Below, piece after piece: positions 13,001-26,024 of a stretch of 64,000 bases of DNA (position 1 is the first letter of the stretch; each line of letters begins with the position of its first letter). The notes beneath the pieces were generated by a model, which worked only from the letters and a program-made list of their open reading frames with translations, made no database searches and had not been told where the DNA came from. The position numbers and the translations under genes are program-made. This DNA is from Hybos culiciformis (Eukaryota; Arthropoda; Insecta; Diptera; Hybotidae): NCBI GenBank assembly GCA_964007475.1, contig OZ023275.1, forward strand, positions 26,435,052 to 26,499,051. The letters are read 5' to 3'.

Positions 13001-16000
13001 ATGCTTCTAAAATTTAATTGCAATTCACACTTTTACTATAAGAAGGGTTATCACAAATTATCAGAAATTATAATCATCACTGATTTTATTATTTGACAAT
13101 CGACTAGAATCAATTCGAACATTATCTTTGCTAAACTGAGTCCTAATGTAAGTGAAAGTTACATGTTATATATATTTCGCCTAAAAATCAAACAACAACT
13201 TCAAAAATAGGTTCTTTTTTTTTAAATATTAATATTTATTTAAAATTTAAAAGATGATGACACAGTAGCATTTTAATTTTCTTATTTTCTTTAATTCTAA
13301 ATATGGAAATCTATTACATAAATAACAAATTAAACAAATATTTTAACAAAAACCAATTTTATTTTTATACAATTTCTTTATGTACATAATATTTCACAAT
13401 AAAATGAATAAAACATAATATCTACTAACATTTATATAGGCACATTACATAATATTTATAATGTAATAATGAATTCTACAAATAAAACTATTCAAATTTA
13501 TTTTAAAATTCCTATGGACCCTTTGTGGTTGTTAAAATTCAAATAAAATAGGTATATTTTTCTTTTTAACAATTTAAAATGGTCTCCCCAAAAAATATGG
13601 GAAAAACTCAAATACTAGAAAATTGATTTTATTACTTAATTATATACACATTTAAAATTTTATATTAATAGTTCCAGAAAAAAAAATTTAATAACATAAA
13701 CTGGGTGTTATGGATAATATATATTCATTTTCGATTTTTGATAACTACGTATTCACGATCATATATTATTAAAACTATAGTCTATATAGCAATTAAGTAA
13801 ATCAATGTTCACAAAGCATTAGATAGAGCGTTGGTGTTTAATTTTTTCGAAACTAAAATACGTATTATATGACGATCTGTCAAAAAAAATATATAAAAAA
13901 TAATTTAGAAATTAGTTTGTCTTCAATTTTATATCAAGGAAAATATAGGTGTTATAAGTAAACACTTTGTAAAAATTTATTACTTACATAATCTTCTTTA
14001 ATCAAAATAAATTTTATTATATATTTACTCTTCATATACGGATGAATAAATACAAAATATTTGCATATAGAAATTTGAGAAGCAGTTGAATTAAATACAC
14101 TGCAATATATGTTTATCATTTAAGGCTCAAAGAAATTTTTATGAACATATTATTTATATATATTCTAGAGTTTTTAATACAAATGATAGATTTAGCTCTA
14201 TATATTCCTATCTAATTTAAGAGTATATAGCAAAATTTTAAGCCCCTAAATAATGAGCCAGAATACTGCAAACAATTCAAAACAAAAATAAATTTCTAAT
14301 TGTTGTGTTTTTCAACGTCATCGTCACATAACGAAGCTTGTAAAATATATATATTTTTTTTTTGTAGTTATTTTATTTACAAGCCATGAATTTTAAAAAC
14401 ATTTTCTAATGCCAAAAAATACAAACAATAACTAAACTTTTTTGTATTTCAGAACAAATTATACATTTAAATTTATAACATAATTCTAATCCAATTGTGC
14501 GGTAATTTAATAAATTTATGTTTCATGCAATTAATTTCTAAAAAATTTCCCACAATATACACTATAATATAAAATATAATTCTAATAATTTTATCACCAA
14601 CAAAAAAACTTTTCATTTGAATATTCTCTAATGGTAATTTAATTCATATAAAAGGAAAAGCCAAAGTTTAAGTTTTTAAATAAAGTTAATTAAATTTTCA
14701 AAAACACTTCATTTTTGGTTAAAATTATTTCGTGGCTAATTTGGCATATTAAAAAAACTGTTTTCTATAATGTTGAAATTGTGGATATTGTGAATATTGT
14801 GAAAGACAATCACAGTGCAACTGTTTGATTTCTAGACCGGAATAATATGCTCGTGATAATACAAAATAAAATTTCCGTCTATCTGAATTAAAGAAGACCT
14901 GACAGTAGGCTTTAAAACCCAGTGATTAAATTTTTTTTACAACTCAGTATCAAAATTTTCTTCGCAATTTTCATGATGATACGACTAAAATTTGGGAAAT
15001 ATTGTAGAAAGAATAAAAAAAAATGAAAATTAAAATACAAAAAAATTACTTGCGGACATGATAATTCAACCTCCCTTATATTTTGAACATTTTAATATGA
15101 AAAGACTTTTAAATAACAAAAGAAACCATAAAAATATCATTAATTTTTCTATTCATTTGATGAAAATATTATTTTTTTATTTTTTTTCTTTAGGGAAATG
15201 TTAAATTGTAATTTTCCTAATCGAAATTTAATAATCAAGAGAAAATTAACTGAGTTTTTTTTTTTTATTTTCAATAAAGATAAAAACCATTAATGCTTCA
15301 TTAATTTTAAAGAATCTAATTTTTAAATTTAAATTTTTTTTTTAAACTTAATATTTTTTTGAGAAGACAAAATAAATTGTAATGCGTTTGCAATTTTTAA
15401 ATAAAATTATTTTTTATTTTGAAAAATAATAAGATTAAAAATGTAGAAAAATTATTTCTTTTTATTAATTTTTGCAAATCACTATACTTTGTCTAAAAAT
15501 AAGTTATAATTTTTTTGGAGAACATTTATTATCCCTTCTTATGGGATCAGATTTATTTTATAAAGAACAAATTTATTTTATTTATTTTAATTGAAATAGA
15601 TATATAATATATATGTTGTAGAGCTATTTATTAATATTTCATTCCGGGTCGAATCTATAAATATTACATTCAAACTATGTTATATATTTATGGTTTTAAT
15701 GGTATCAAATTGTCTTCTTTCTGAGCCTATTGATCTACTTCCGAAAAATTTTCCCATATATCGAAGGAATTATTTCTTTTAATTACTTAGGAAACTAATA
15801 TCTGAATCTTGCTTTGTTGCATTTGTTTGCTTTCTTTGTTAAAAGGTTAATAAATACACAGAAGAAAATAGGAAAAATATAAGTTTACAATATATACAAT
15901 TCATTTTATCAATAAATTTTGATAAATAAAAAGAAAAAAATTTAATATCAATATGTTTTTTTAAAGAACCCAAATTATTATTAAAACTTTTTAAACCAGC

Positions 16001-16610
16001 TGTTGCAATTTGCAATTGAAAAATAAACGCCACACGCACTTTTCTCAACCAAATAATTTTTCTGTTCAAATTATATAAATTTTCAATAAATTCTACAAAA
16101 CTAAAAAAAAACAATTTTATTTATTTAAAAAAACATTTAATTTAATTTCATCTAAAATAAAAAGCTCAAGAGATATTTTTTTTTTTTTCAATCAAACTGA
16201 CATTAAATTTTATTTTGTGATTTGAATTTTGAATTTTTTTAAATAGAGAATTAAATTAGATCTCTTATTTAGAAAAAGCTTCAGTATTTAGTTTGATTTT
16301 ATTTATAATTAAATATTTCATTCTATGACAAAATTAGTACAATATAATTATCCTTTTTAAATTTTGTAACATTTGTTAAATAAAATAATATTTGATTTTG
16401 AGATGATAAATAATTTAAATATTATAATATTAAATCAAACTGAATATTTATTTATAATTGATACATACTGTTTTAAACTATTTAGTAATTGATCTATGTT
16501 TTATTCAAACTATTAACGTTCTATATAATTATGCAATGTCAAAGAAATACTTAGTATAAGTATAACGGATTTGCCATAAACTAAATTAATTACAAACCCT
16601 CACCACCAGA
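10009..16610. other. No gene seen: AT-rich sequence
   Basis: An ATT microsatellite run followed by poly-T lies at about 12685-12727, with many homopolymer tracts elsewhere. Open frames near 10361-10722 and 15839-16114 are Lys/Phe/Ile/Asn-rich noise. Confidence 0.6.
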
Positions 16611-16735
16611 ACAATTGGGGCGACGGCGACAGCGATTTTTCATATAAAAAAATCGCCTCAATTGTTTCATTCTCATACAAATATATGGTTTTTGACAGTC
16701 GCTATCGCTGTCGCCGTCGTTGTCGCCCCAATTGT
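16611..16735. mobile_element. Small GC-rich inverted-repeat element (MITE candidate)
   Basis: The left arm CAATTGGGGCGACGGCGAC continues AGCGA. The right arm reads, in complement, CAATTGGGGCGACAACGACGG then CGACAGCGA, so the arms differ by a six-base expansion of the C-G-A triplet. The 125-bp unit stands out sharply as GC-rich in AT-rich surroundings. AATT directly outside the GGGG/CCCC ends may be a target duplication or part of the arms. There is no coding capacity. Confidence 0.55.
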
Positions 16736-18648
16736 GTTTACTATATTAAAGTGAAAACTATCCATTAGAAAATTTTTTATAATAATAATTAGGTATATTT
16801 ATTATATTATTATGAACATTTTTTTTTTTTATTAAATTGTTCGTATAAAATTTAATAATGCTCTATAAAAATTAAATCTAAACAAAAAAAAATCACTATA
16901 CTACTAGTGACATCAAAGAAAATAAAATTGTACACAATTTTATTCTATATCCTTCCTTCACAAAAAAAAAATTAAATAAAAAAGGAAACAAAAGGAATTC
17001 TATTTTCAATAATGAAATTAATTTAATGGTAAATTTTATTTCAATTTCAATTTTCATTTAATATGCAAAATAAGAAGACAATTTTTTGTAAAAAAAAAAA
17101 TAAAATAATAATATCTACACTCACTGGTACATACAACTTAATTGAAATTTTATTAAGTCCTCTTTCTATATAAAAAAAAAAAAAGAATAAATAAAAAAGT
17201 ATTTTTGCTTTTTTAAAGATTTTTTTTTTTTAAGAGGAAATAAGTAATAAAAGAGAAATTTGCCAAATGATGACGGCTTCTTTTATTTTTCACGAATATA
17301 AATTAATAATAATAAAAAAAAAGAAGAATTTTCAAGTTTTTCTTTTTTAAATTATGTACATATTTATTTCCACCTGATTCCAAATCGTGCTGTGGTTTTC
17401 AATTATTATCTTAAATTTTTTTTTTTTATTGATAACAAAAAAAAATATTATGTATACATCTTCACCACATCAACCTTTATATTTTCAAATTGAACTACGA
17501 CAATTTCAATTTGAACATTATTATACAATTAGCGAAATTTAAACAAATACACATCATTTAGCTTAACGAAAAAATTTAAGCAAAATTGAAATTTTTAATA
17601 AATCCGGCTATTGGAATAAATTAAAAGATATTCGAATGTAAATTTTTTCAAACCTTTATTCGGAAGTATTTAATCTTTATTACATATTTTAAAATTAGTT
17701 CTGCCCTGAGAACAAAAATTATTAATAAGTTATAAAAAAAAGAGCTAGTGAAAAATTGGTCAATTATATTTGTTTTTATATGTTTGTGGATAAGATAGAA
17801 AGATAAGATAGAAATTTATGTTTGAATCCATTAATTATGCTTAAGATGTATTTGTCTAAATTCTTAAAGTGTACTATAAATATAGCATCTGGTTTAAGGA
17901 CATATTTTGTTTGAGGCAAAATTTTACTATATTAGCAATTTGAAATGATTTTTTTACATTTCAAAACTTTTAAAAAACAAAAATTATTTGAATTATATGC
18001 TTGTGAATGGAAAACATCGAAATAAAATACATGGAAAATATACGGAAAACCATTAAAAAAGTTTTTTTAATTTTTTTTTATAATTTTCAATAAATTTTCT
18101 TTAAAACCAACGTATAAATTTGAAAAAAATAAAAACGATTTTTGGAAGCAAAAGATTGGCTTTTAAATATATCTAGAAACCTGGTTTCGGAGAAAATTGT
18201 GGAAAAATTCTAAATTATTTTCAATGTCATCCAAAAATTATTCACCTTCGCAAAGTTGGAATAAAAATATTATTTTGATTAGATGAATTAAAAAAACCTA
18301 CAAGTATTTTATATACTAAATAGAAGATATATTTTCTATAATTATATTATGTACATACGTTATATACAAGTACATTGTGCATACATCTGTATTCTACATA
18401 AAATATATATTTTTTTTAATATTAAATATTTTCAAATATTCAATAAAATAAATTTATTCTTTTGAGTAATAAAATTGATATTAAATTAAAATTTTGAGAA
18501 TTTCAAATTTTTTATATAATAAAAGTATTTATTTTAAGAAATTTATTGAATTACCATAGTATAATTTGAAAATAATTTATAGGCAGCAATGAATTTTTTT
18601 AGCACACACAAAAATGTAAGTTGTTTTCAAAACATCTTCATTTCATTT

Positions 18649-18960
18649 GAATAATAATTTTGAATTTTATTTTCAATATTAACAGAAGCTGAGACCCATA
18701 TTTATGAGAGCTAGAATTCATTTTTACTTTTTAAATAACTTGTTTTATGATTTTTGGATAGAAATTGTTAAGTCAGAAAAAGAAGACCCTTGTCATTTAC
18801 TATTTATGTAAAAATTAATTAAAATTTTTTTTTTCTTTCTTTGTCGACAATAATTTTCAAACTAGCAGAATTTTGTTAATAAACTTGGATAAAATTTGAA
18901 TGAAATTTATTTTTATAAATTATTTTTAATATTGAAAATAAAATTCAAAATTATTATTCA
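18649..18960. repeat. 34-bp inverted repeat pair with 243-bp spacer
   Basis: 18649-18682 (GAATAATAATTTTGAATTTT and on) is the exact reverse complement of about 18927-18960. Similarity stops abruptly at both arm ends, and no target duplication is seen. It could be the ends of a tiny inverted-repeat element. Confidence 0.4.
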
Positions 18961-21900
18961 GTATTTCTAAATTTAGGTAAGTTAGAGTAGCTAGCATATA
19001 TTAATAAATTATATTGATTATTATAATTTTGATTTTGTAGGATTTTCCCCAAAAATACCAGCTACATTTTAACTTACTTAATAACTTTTGACTATTCTAT
19101 TAAAAATAAATTTAAAAAAAAAATAACTTAAAAATTAATTTCTTTAAAATTATCTAGGAATAAAAATTTCTTATAAATTCATAAAATAATATTATGTAGG
19201 TATATGTACATATGTTTTGTTTATGTTAAGTAACTTCTTCTTTTGAATTAGTTTCAATTCCCAAACTAAAAATATTATTATTTTTACAGCTACATATGTA
19301 CTTACTTATAAACATTATATATAAGTTACATACACAAATACAACAGTTTTTTATGAGCCATTCTGTAAAAATAAAAAAATATAAAAAACATATTTGTGAA
19401 ATAAATAATACGTAGGTATGCATGTATAAACATTTTCAGAACTAAATTCTTGCATATTCCAAAAGAAAATTAATTTTATTTCATTTTAATACATATATTT
19501 GACTAAAAATCTTAAGAAACGTTTGAATTAAAGCATTTTTGGTGAAACATTTAAAGCACATTAGTTTTTTTTTTTCATCCCAATTTTATAAATTTAAGGT
19601 TATACTATCAAAAACTACTACATATAAATGTATATATAATATGCAACCTGTAAGAACGACAATATTTTCAGAACAACCTTTTTTTTTATTTTTCTGTAAT
19701 AAATATATTAAGATCCCGAAAGGATATAAAAGAAGATAAAGTAAGTATTCTTCCAATTGGTTTATGAATGTTGCTTAATTGAAAAAAAAAAATGTATATA
19801 CATATTTATATATATGTTTTGTATGTATACCGCAAACATATCATATGATTCCTCAATGAATAAGAGATTTAAAAAAAATAAAAAAATATTAATTTTAAAT
19901 TGATTTTATTTTTTGTAAACATAAAAATTAAATTTAAAATATTTTGTAAGTTTATTTAAAGTTTCTATAAGCCTGATAAGAGAAAATTAAATCGAAAAAT
20001 ATTTAAATCGATGAAATTAAAATGTCACGGGTAGTTTAGTGCGCTAAATGCAATTGTGTCCCAGAATTTTTGTTTATAATATTTCTTCAATTTAAATAAA
20101 GAGATCATAATTTTAATTAATATTTGGAAAATCTAATAGAAATAAGTTAATGAGGCCTCTATCACTTTATTTATTTATGGAAAAAAATATTAAATTTGTG
20201 AAATTAATTTATTAGTAATCTACAATTACATATTGTAAGTACCAATCTATAAAATTTACAAAAGATTTTGAAGAGAATATTTTCTTTCATTATTTATTAA
20301 GTATTTCTTCATAAATCAATTTTTTTTTTTCATTATTTTGGTCCTTATAAAATTTATCCTTTATTATGAATAAAAACTCGTATCCAATTGTTTGTATATA
20401 TGTTCATAATAGAATATGCTACTATATATAATAATGAAATAACAATATGTTGTTGAAAGAATACTTAAAATCCGTATGTATTTAATTAGTCATTAAACTA
20501 TATTTTTGAAAGAAATCACATAATAGATTTGTTAAGCATACAACTAATGAATAAAAGACCTCTTTTTAAAAAAAAAACAAGCATTATAGTATGTCAATAA
20601 TGTTTTCAATACAATTAAATTGAATTTATCGTAATGGAAAATCAGTTATCGTATATTTTATTTTGTGAAAAACTATGTTTAATACACATGTCATGTCACG
20701 TTAAGAAAAAAAAAGTGCAAATTTCAGCTTAATTTTATAATGCAACTTTTTATACTATGTAAATTCTCGTTTATGTAGAACATTATAATTTGTATCATTT
20801 GTTTAAAGCTGCTTAACTTTGAATGTGAATCGAATTTTCGGTAATAAATTTTAACGAAATTACCATGACTGAATATAATTTATGTATACTTACTTTGAGT
20901 AATATCAGTTCATTTTCATCAATATTATAATGATAATATTATCTAGAATCAAATCAATTAATGAACAGTATACTTCAAGTTATTATAAACGCAAAGTAAT
21001 CACAATTTAATACCGTCGTATAATAAAAATAAATTTTAATTAAATTAAATTGCATATTTCAAGGATATCAACCATATTTATTAAAGCAAAAAAAAACGTA
21101 GTCACATCGGATACACAATATCAACATACTATACATGTTTATATATATAAATAATAAATTATAAAATATAAACTTATATCTCTGTAATATGCAATAAAAT
21201 TTGATGATTTTATGATTTAAAAATGATTTTATCGTTTATTTTATTGTCGAATTAAAATTACATAACTTTTTGAATTGATTGGAAATAAGAAACGAATATT
21301 TCAAGATTCATAATAAGGATTTATATTTTAGCATCATTTTTTTATGGTTTTCGATATGTAACCATGATAAAATATCACTTCATCTTAAGAATTTTATTCA
21401 ACCGGATTTCTGACAAGCACCTAAAAAACAAAAAATTTCAAGATCATTAAGGAAATCAAAATTGATGATTGTTGTTTTACTACTGTGAATGTTTAACAGT
21501 AACTTGTGTGTACATTTTTGGTTTGATATCTTTAGAAAATGAACCTATGAATAGCCGGGAAAATGAAACCTCATCTGCATGACTGCATGTAAGGAAATGT
21601 TTGAACCCTTTAAAAGGCATAATAGAACAAAAAATTTACTAAACGAATTCAAAAAATTTAAAATTAAATTACAAACAATTCTACTGCATATCAATGCTGA
21701 AATATAACGAAAACATCGGGTCATAAAATTTGAAAAAAAAAACAAAACCATTCTTATTTAAATTCAGTAAAATAAAATATTTTCTTCTTATAAAATAATA
21801 AAATTTAGCCTATTAAATTTCAAATTACTCTGAGAATACAGTAAAAAAAAATTTAATCATATATACTAAGCTAATTTAATTATAAAACTGCGGAAAAATA

Positions 21901-23422
21901 TGAACTTTAATCTTTTAATGATTTGATTTTATTAGAAGAGTTTTTATGTGAAAATATATTTTGAATGGGTAATTTTTGTCAGAATGGTATAAAAGAGAGG
22001 CAGTGATAATTATAATTTCACGAATTTTCTTCTTCCATGTATACTTTCTTTAATGAAAAATTCGTATATTCTTAGATAATAGAAAAATATGCTAATAAAT
22101 CTAAAGAATTTTAATCATATACACAACTTTCTTGATTTTTAAGATTAGAGCAAAACAGAAGCACTAAACAAATATAAGTTCAAATTTTATTGTGACAATT
22201 CCTAATTTTACAAAATGTTTCCAATAAATAAAATCGCCGATTGTGTCCAGGTATTCAAACTAGGGATGTACATACATGGAATCCAAATTACAAGCAGTCA
22301 CTAGTCGTATGTTCTTTCATTAAATAGTTAAAGATTATATGTAGTTATTCATTAAGACACTTTTGAAAAAATAAAATCATTAATTTGACTGATTTCAAAA
22401 ACATTTTCCAAAGAGAACTACCCAAGAAATTCACATTTCGATTTCCATTTAATGATAATTTCAACATTCATTCTCTGCTGAACACAAAAGCTCAATGAAT
22501 TTTAAATTTTAAAATAAAATTATAAGAATCATTATCATCTATTCTTGTTTACCTTTATGTTGTTAAAAATGGAAATAATCCTAATAACCAAAAAAGTTAT
22601 ACATAAATAAGCTATAAGGACGGTATAATGAGAATTTTATGTTCTTAGTCTTTTCATCACAAAAAAAAAACAAGAGTTGTAAAATAATAATCATGAAGAA
22701 AATTATTACGATAATATTTTTTATGCTTTAAAAGTTATATAATTTTTTTCTTGTGTCATCTTTCGAAATGTCCCTTACTCTTTTTTAGTCGCTTTTTAAG
22801 GACTAATAAAAAAAACCAAATTATAAACAAAAGACCATCATCTCCCTTATAATAAAAAAACTTTTAAATTTTTTTTGTGTAATCCTATATTAAAATTTCA
22901 TTCACAAAACTTTTTATTCAATATATCTACATTGATTGATTAAATTATTTTGATCATTAACCGGCTTTAAGTAACCGCTGCAACCGCCATTGAAGACAAT
23001 ATCTATCAGCAACAAAAATAAAATATTGAACGTGTGAAATACAACTTTTTTTTGTTTTTTTTTTATTTAATATCATACCAATTTCAGTAACTGACCATGC
23101 ACGCTTTTTTTTTTTTTTATGTTATTTCAAAGTGTAACCAGAAATATATAAATAATATTGTAAACAAAATGTATAATTTTCTTAAAATGTTTGTTGATCT
23201 TAAAATATTAAAAGAAATATATATTTTTGATATTAAATTGACACTGTTCACACACTTTGGGTTCATTAATAACAAATAACATTTTCTGATGGTAAATGTG
23301 GAATACCTAGTAATATTTATAAGGGACAACATTTTTAATGTTTTATTTATAGAATATTGAACGAATATTCTTAGAAAAAACTTTCATATTGACGAATTCT
23401 GTATGATACTGCTGTAATCTTA

Positions 23423-23490
23423 AACTACGAAAGCTAGGAATCTTTTTGATATTGAACTACGAAACTACGAAAGCTAGGAATCTTTTTGAT
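23423..23490 (+). repeat. Short direct duplication (28-bp unit, two copies)
   Basis: The unit AACTACGAAAGCTAGGAATC plus TTTTTGAT occurs at 23423-23450 and again at 23463-23490. A partial GAACTACGAA lies between them. Non-coding local duplication. Confidence 0.6.
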
Positions 23491-25954
23491 TTTAAAAAAA
23501 TTTATTAAATCCTCCATAAGCCATTAATACCATAATTATAAAATTACTTTGAAATTATTGCTAACAATTAGTGTAATTTACTAGTTAATTTTTAATAACT
23601 TCGTAAAGTTTTTTTTTTTGTCTTTGTTATTTAGCAGTTATAATTTGGAGTGGGATAACAAAAAAATATAAATGAAAGTATCTGATCTGAATCTCTGATG
23701 ACTTTATCATGTCTTTATTTGTTTTTAGACAAGTCATATAATTATTTACATATATTTTATTATTTTTAAGTATGTATGATGGTTACATTTATGCATAAAT
23801 ACACATTATCTCATTAAAAACGTGTTCCACCTATACATAACTCTCTGGAATGGGATACGTGTTCATAAAATTCAAGTATTGTGTTTTTTAAAATCACGTT
23901 TTTAGCAATTATTTGCTTAGGACAATAATTTGTTATATACATATATATATTTTATTTTTGTTTTTAATTTAATATATTTACATTACTACTAAATTTGTAA
24001 ATTATTTTAAAAATATGTATATCCATGTGTTATAAAATTATCGAAAATTTAATATCTGGTTTGATAGAAAAATAATATTAAATTCATATATACATACGTG
24101 GCTAAGTTAAATTATATACCTAATCCAATATAAAATAAAAATTATTTTAAGTAAATGATAACAAATTTGATGGTTTTTTAGTTTAAAGATGATATATGGA
24201 TAAATTTTATAATAAACAATTCCTACAATGAAATTTTAACATTTAGAATATATTATAAAATTAAAAATTTCAAATAGAGGAAGCCTACAAACCCACATCA
24301 TAATTATACGAAAATATGAATTTTTTATTATATACTTCTTGTATTGTATTTTTCCACGAATCCGTAATGATACTATTATCATTAACCGTCGCCGTTTTTT
24401 TTTTATACATTTACTGAGATTATTATCATTTAATGAAATTTCACAAAAATTAAATTACTTACAATCTTATAAAATGTATATATGAATGATAATTTTACTT
24501 TTCTATTTGTATTTTATAATAATTAAAATGTATTTGTTTTCATTTAACTTTATAATATTTTACTTACCTACAACACGGCTGCTATTATATACATATAATA
24601 TAGATAGGTTCTATATTATGATTATGTGATTTTGTGAACATTAACAATATACATGAAATTATATACATTTATATAAATTAAAGTTATAGTTTTGTATGTA
24701 TAATTTTTGTTCTCGAAATTTCGATATTATAAGAAGAAAATAATGTTTGTAATGCGTATACAATATATGTGCAGAATCAATTTCTAAGAACTAGAATCAT
24801 TCAAATTTATTTCTAAAGTCTATAGTCCAAATTTCAATGGAAATGGCCAACAGGTTCGGAGTCAACGTAGTCAAAATTTTTTATGTAGAGCTCTTCGAAA
24901 AAATAAATTTGAGCCAGATAAACTTAAGTAATACATTTAAGTTGAATGTAACGATAATAACGATAGTAATACCAAAATACATATTTTTCAAAAAGATAAA
25001 AATCCCATAATACCAAGTTTTTAGAGTTTTATGGTTATCCATAAGCATACGTCAGAAAATTTGAGTTTTATTAGTAATATTTCGTAAATAAGTCTTAGGT
25101 CTTTAAACTTAATTTTCTTATTTAGGATTTTAATTTTTAGATTTCAGTTTCGAAGATTCGTAAAGAGTGGATCTGGCGAAATTTTAATATTGTAAATTTG
25201 CACAAAATGAACCATAAATTATAAAACACTCTAAACTTTCAATTATAAAAGACATAGCGAAATAATTTTTTTCATTTTTATACATAAATACTTTTCATCA
25301 AAATCATGTACCAGTTTTTATAAGTTTCAATTTCATTTACACACAATAAAAAAATAAAATTATATTATTTTTATTAAAATTTTTACACATATATCTTACC
25401 GTTAATGTTAATTTTTTTTTTTGTTAACAGTTACTGGTATATCTTTAAGTTAGAGTAAAAGAAGTGAAAAAAAAAAAGAAAAATGCGACAACAAACAAAC
25501 ACCAATATAGATTTTTATTTTTAAATATGAAAGAAAAAATACATAAAGTCCAATATTTCTTTGAATTAAAAATTTAAAAGAAATATCTTTTTTTCTCACC
25601 TTTTAGTTTAGGGTTTCATACGGTTCGGTTCGGTTGGTTATATTTATATACTAAACTGCAGATTGCACCGAAAATACTTTTTAATTTTTTTTCTTTTTTT
25701 TTTTCAATTTTGAGTAATAAAACTTTTTATTCACTATAATCAAATACTCATTATAAGAATAAAAAATCTTTTTTTTTTTATTTGCAATTTCACTAGTCAA
25801 TTTTTGATTTTATCTCTCATTTTTTTTTCCTTCTTAAATTGTCGTGTTGTTAATAATTTAAAATAATACTACATTTTTTTTTTATATATTAGAAAAGCAG
25901 AGATTGAAAAAAAATATTTGCATTTTTTTTAATTTTATTTATTTAATAATAAAA

Positions 25955-26024
25955 ATGTTTTTTAATAAAAATGCATATTTAATATTTGGATTATTTTTAA
26001 TATTCAGCACCAATAGTATAAACG
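25955..26024 (+). CDS. Cda4: Cda4-like coding exon 1: signal peptide
   Basis: Starts MFFNKNAYLIFGLFLIF, a typical secretory signal: a Lys near the start, then a long hydrophobic core, then small polar residues. The ATG has A at -3. The exon ends AACG followed by GTAATA, leaving one base (G). Joined to the CT that opens exon 2, this makes an Ala codon, so the mature protein would begin near AQKESTKK. This exon was found by matching phase and expected content, with no transcript evidence. Another upstream first exon is possible. Confidence 0.6.

Larger units (their letters stand above)
16736..25954. other. No gene seen: upstream region of the chitin deacetylase gene
   Basis: AT-rich DNA with the inverted repeat at 18649-18960 and the duplication at 23423-23490. 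A 57-codon frame at 24837-25010 (MEMANRFGVNVVKIFY...) lacks recognisable features. Around 25613-25640, AGGGTTTCATACGGTTCGG resembles a hAT-type end but has no partner. No promoter can be placed. Confidence 0.5.

Noticed and set aside
24837..25010. 57-codon ATG-initiated frame upstream of exon 1
   Set aside because: No signal, domain or conserved pattern; this length is expected by chance in a window of this size.
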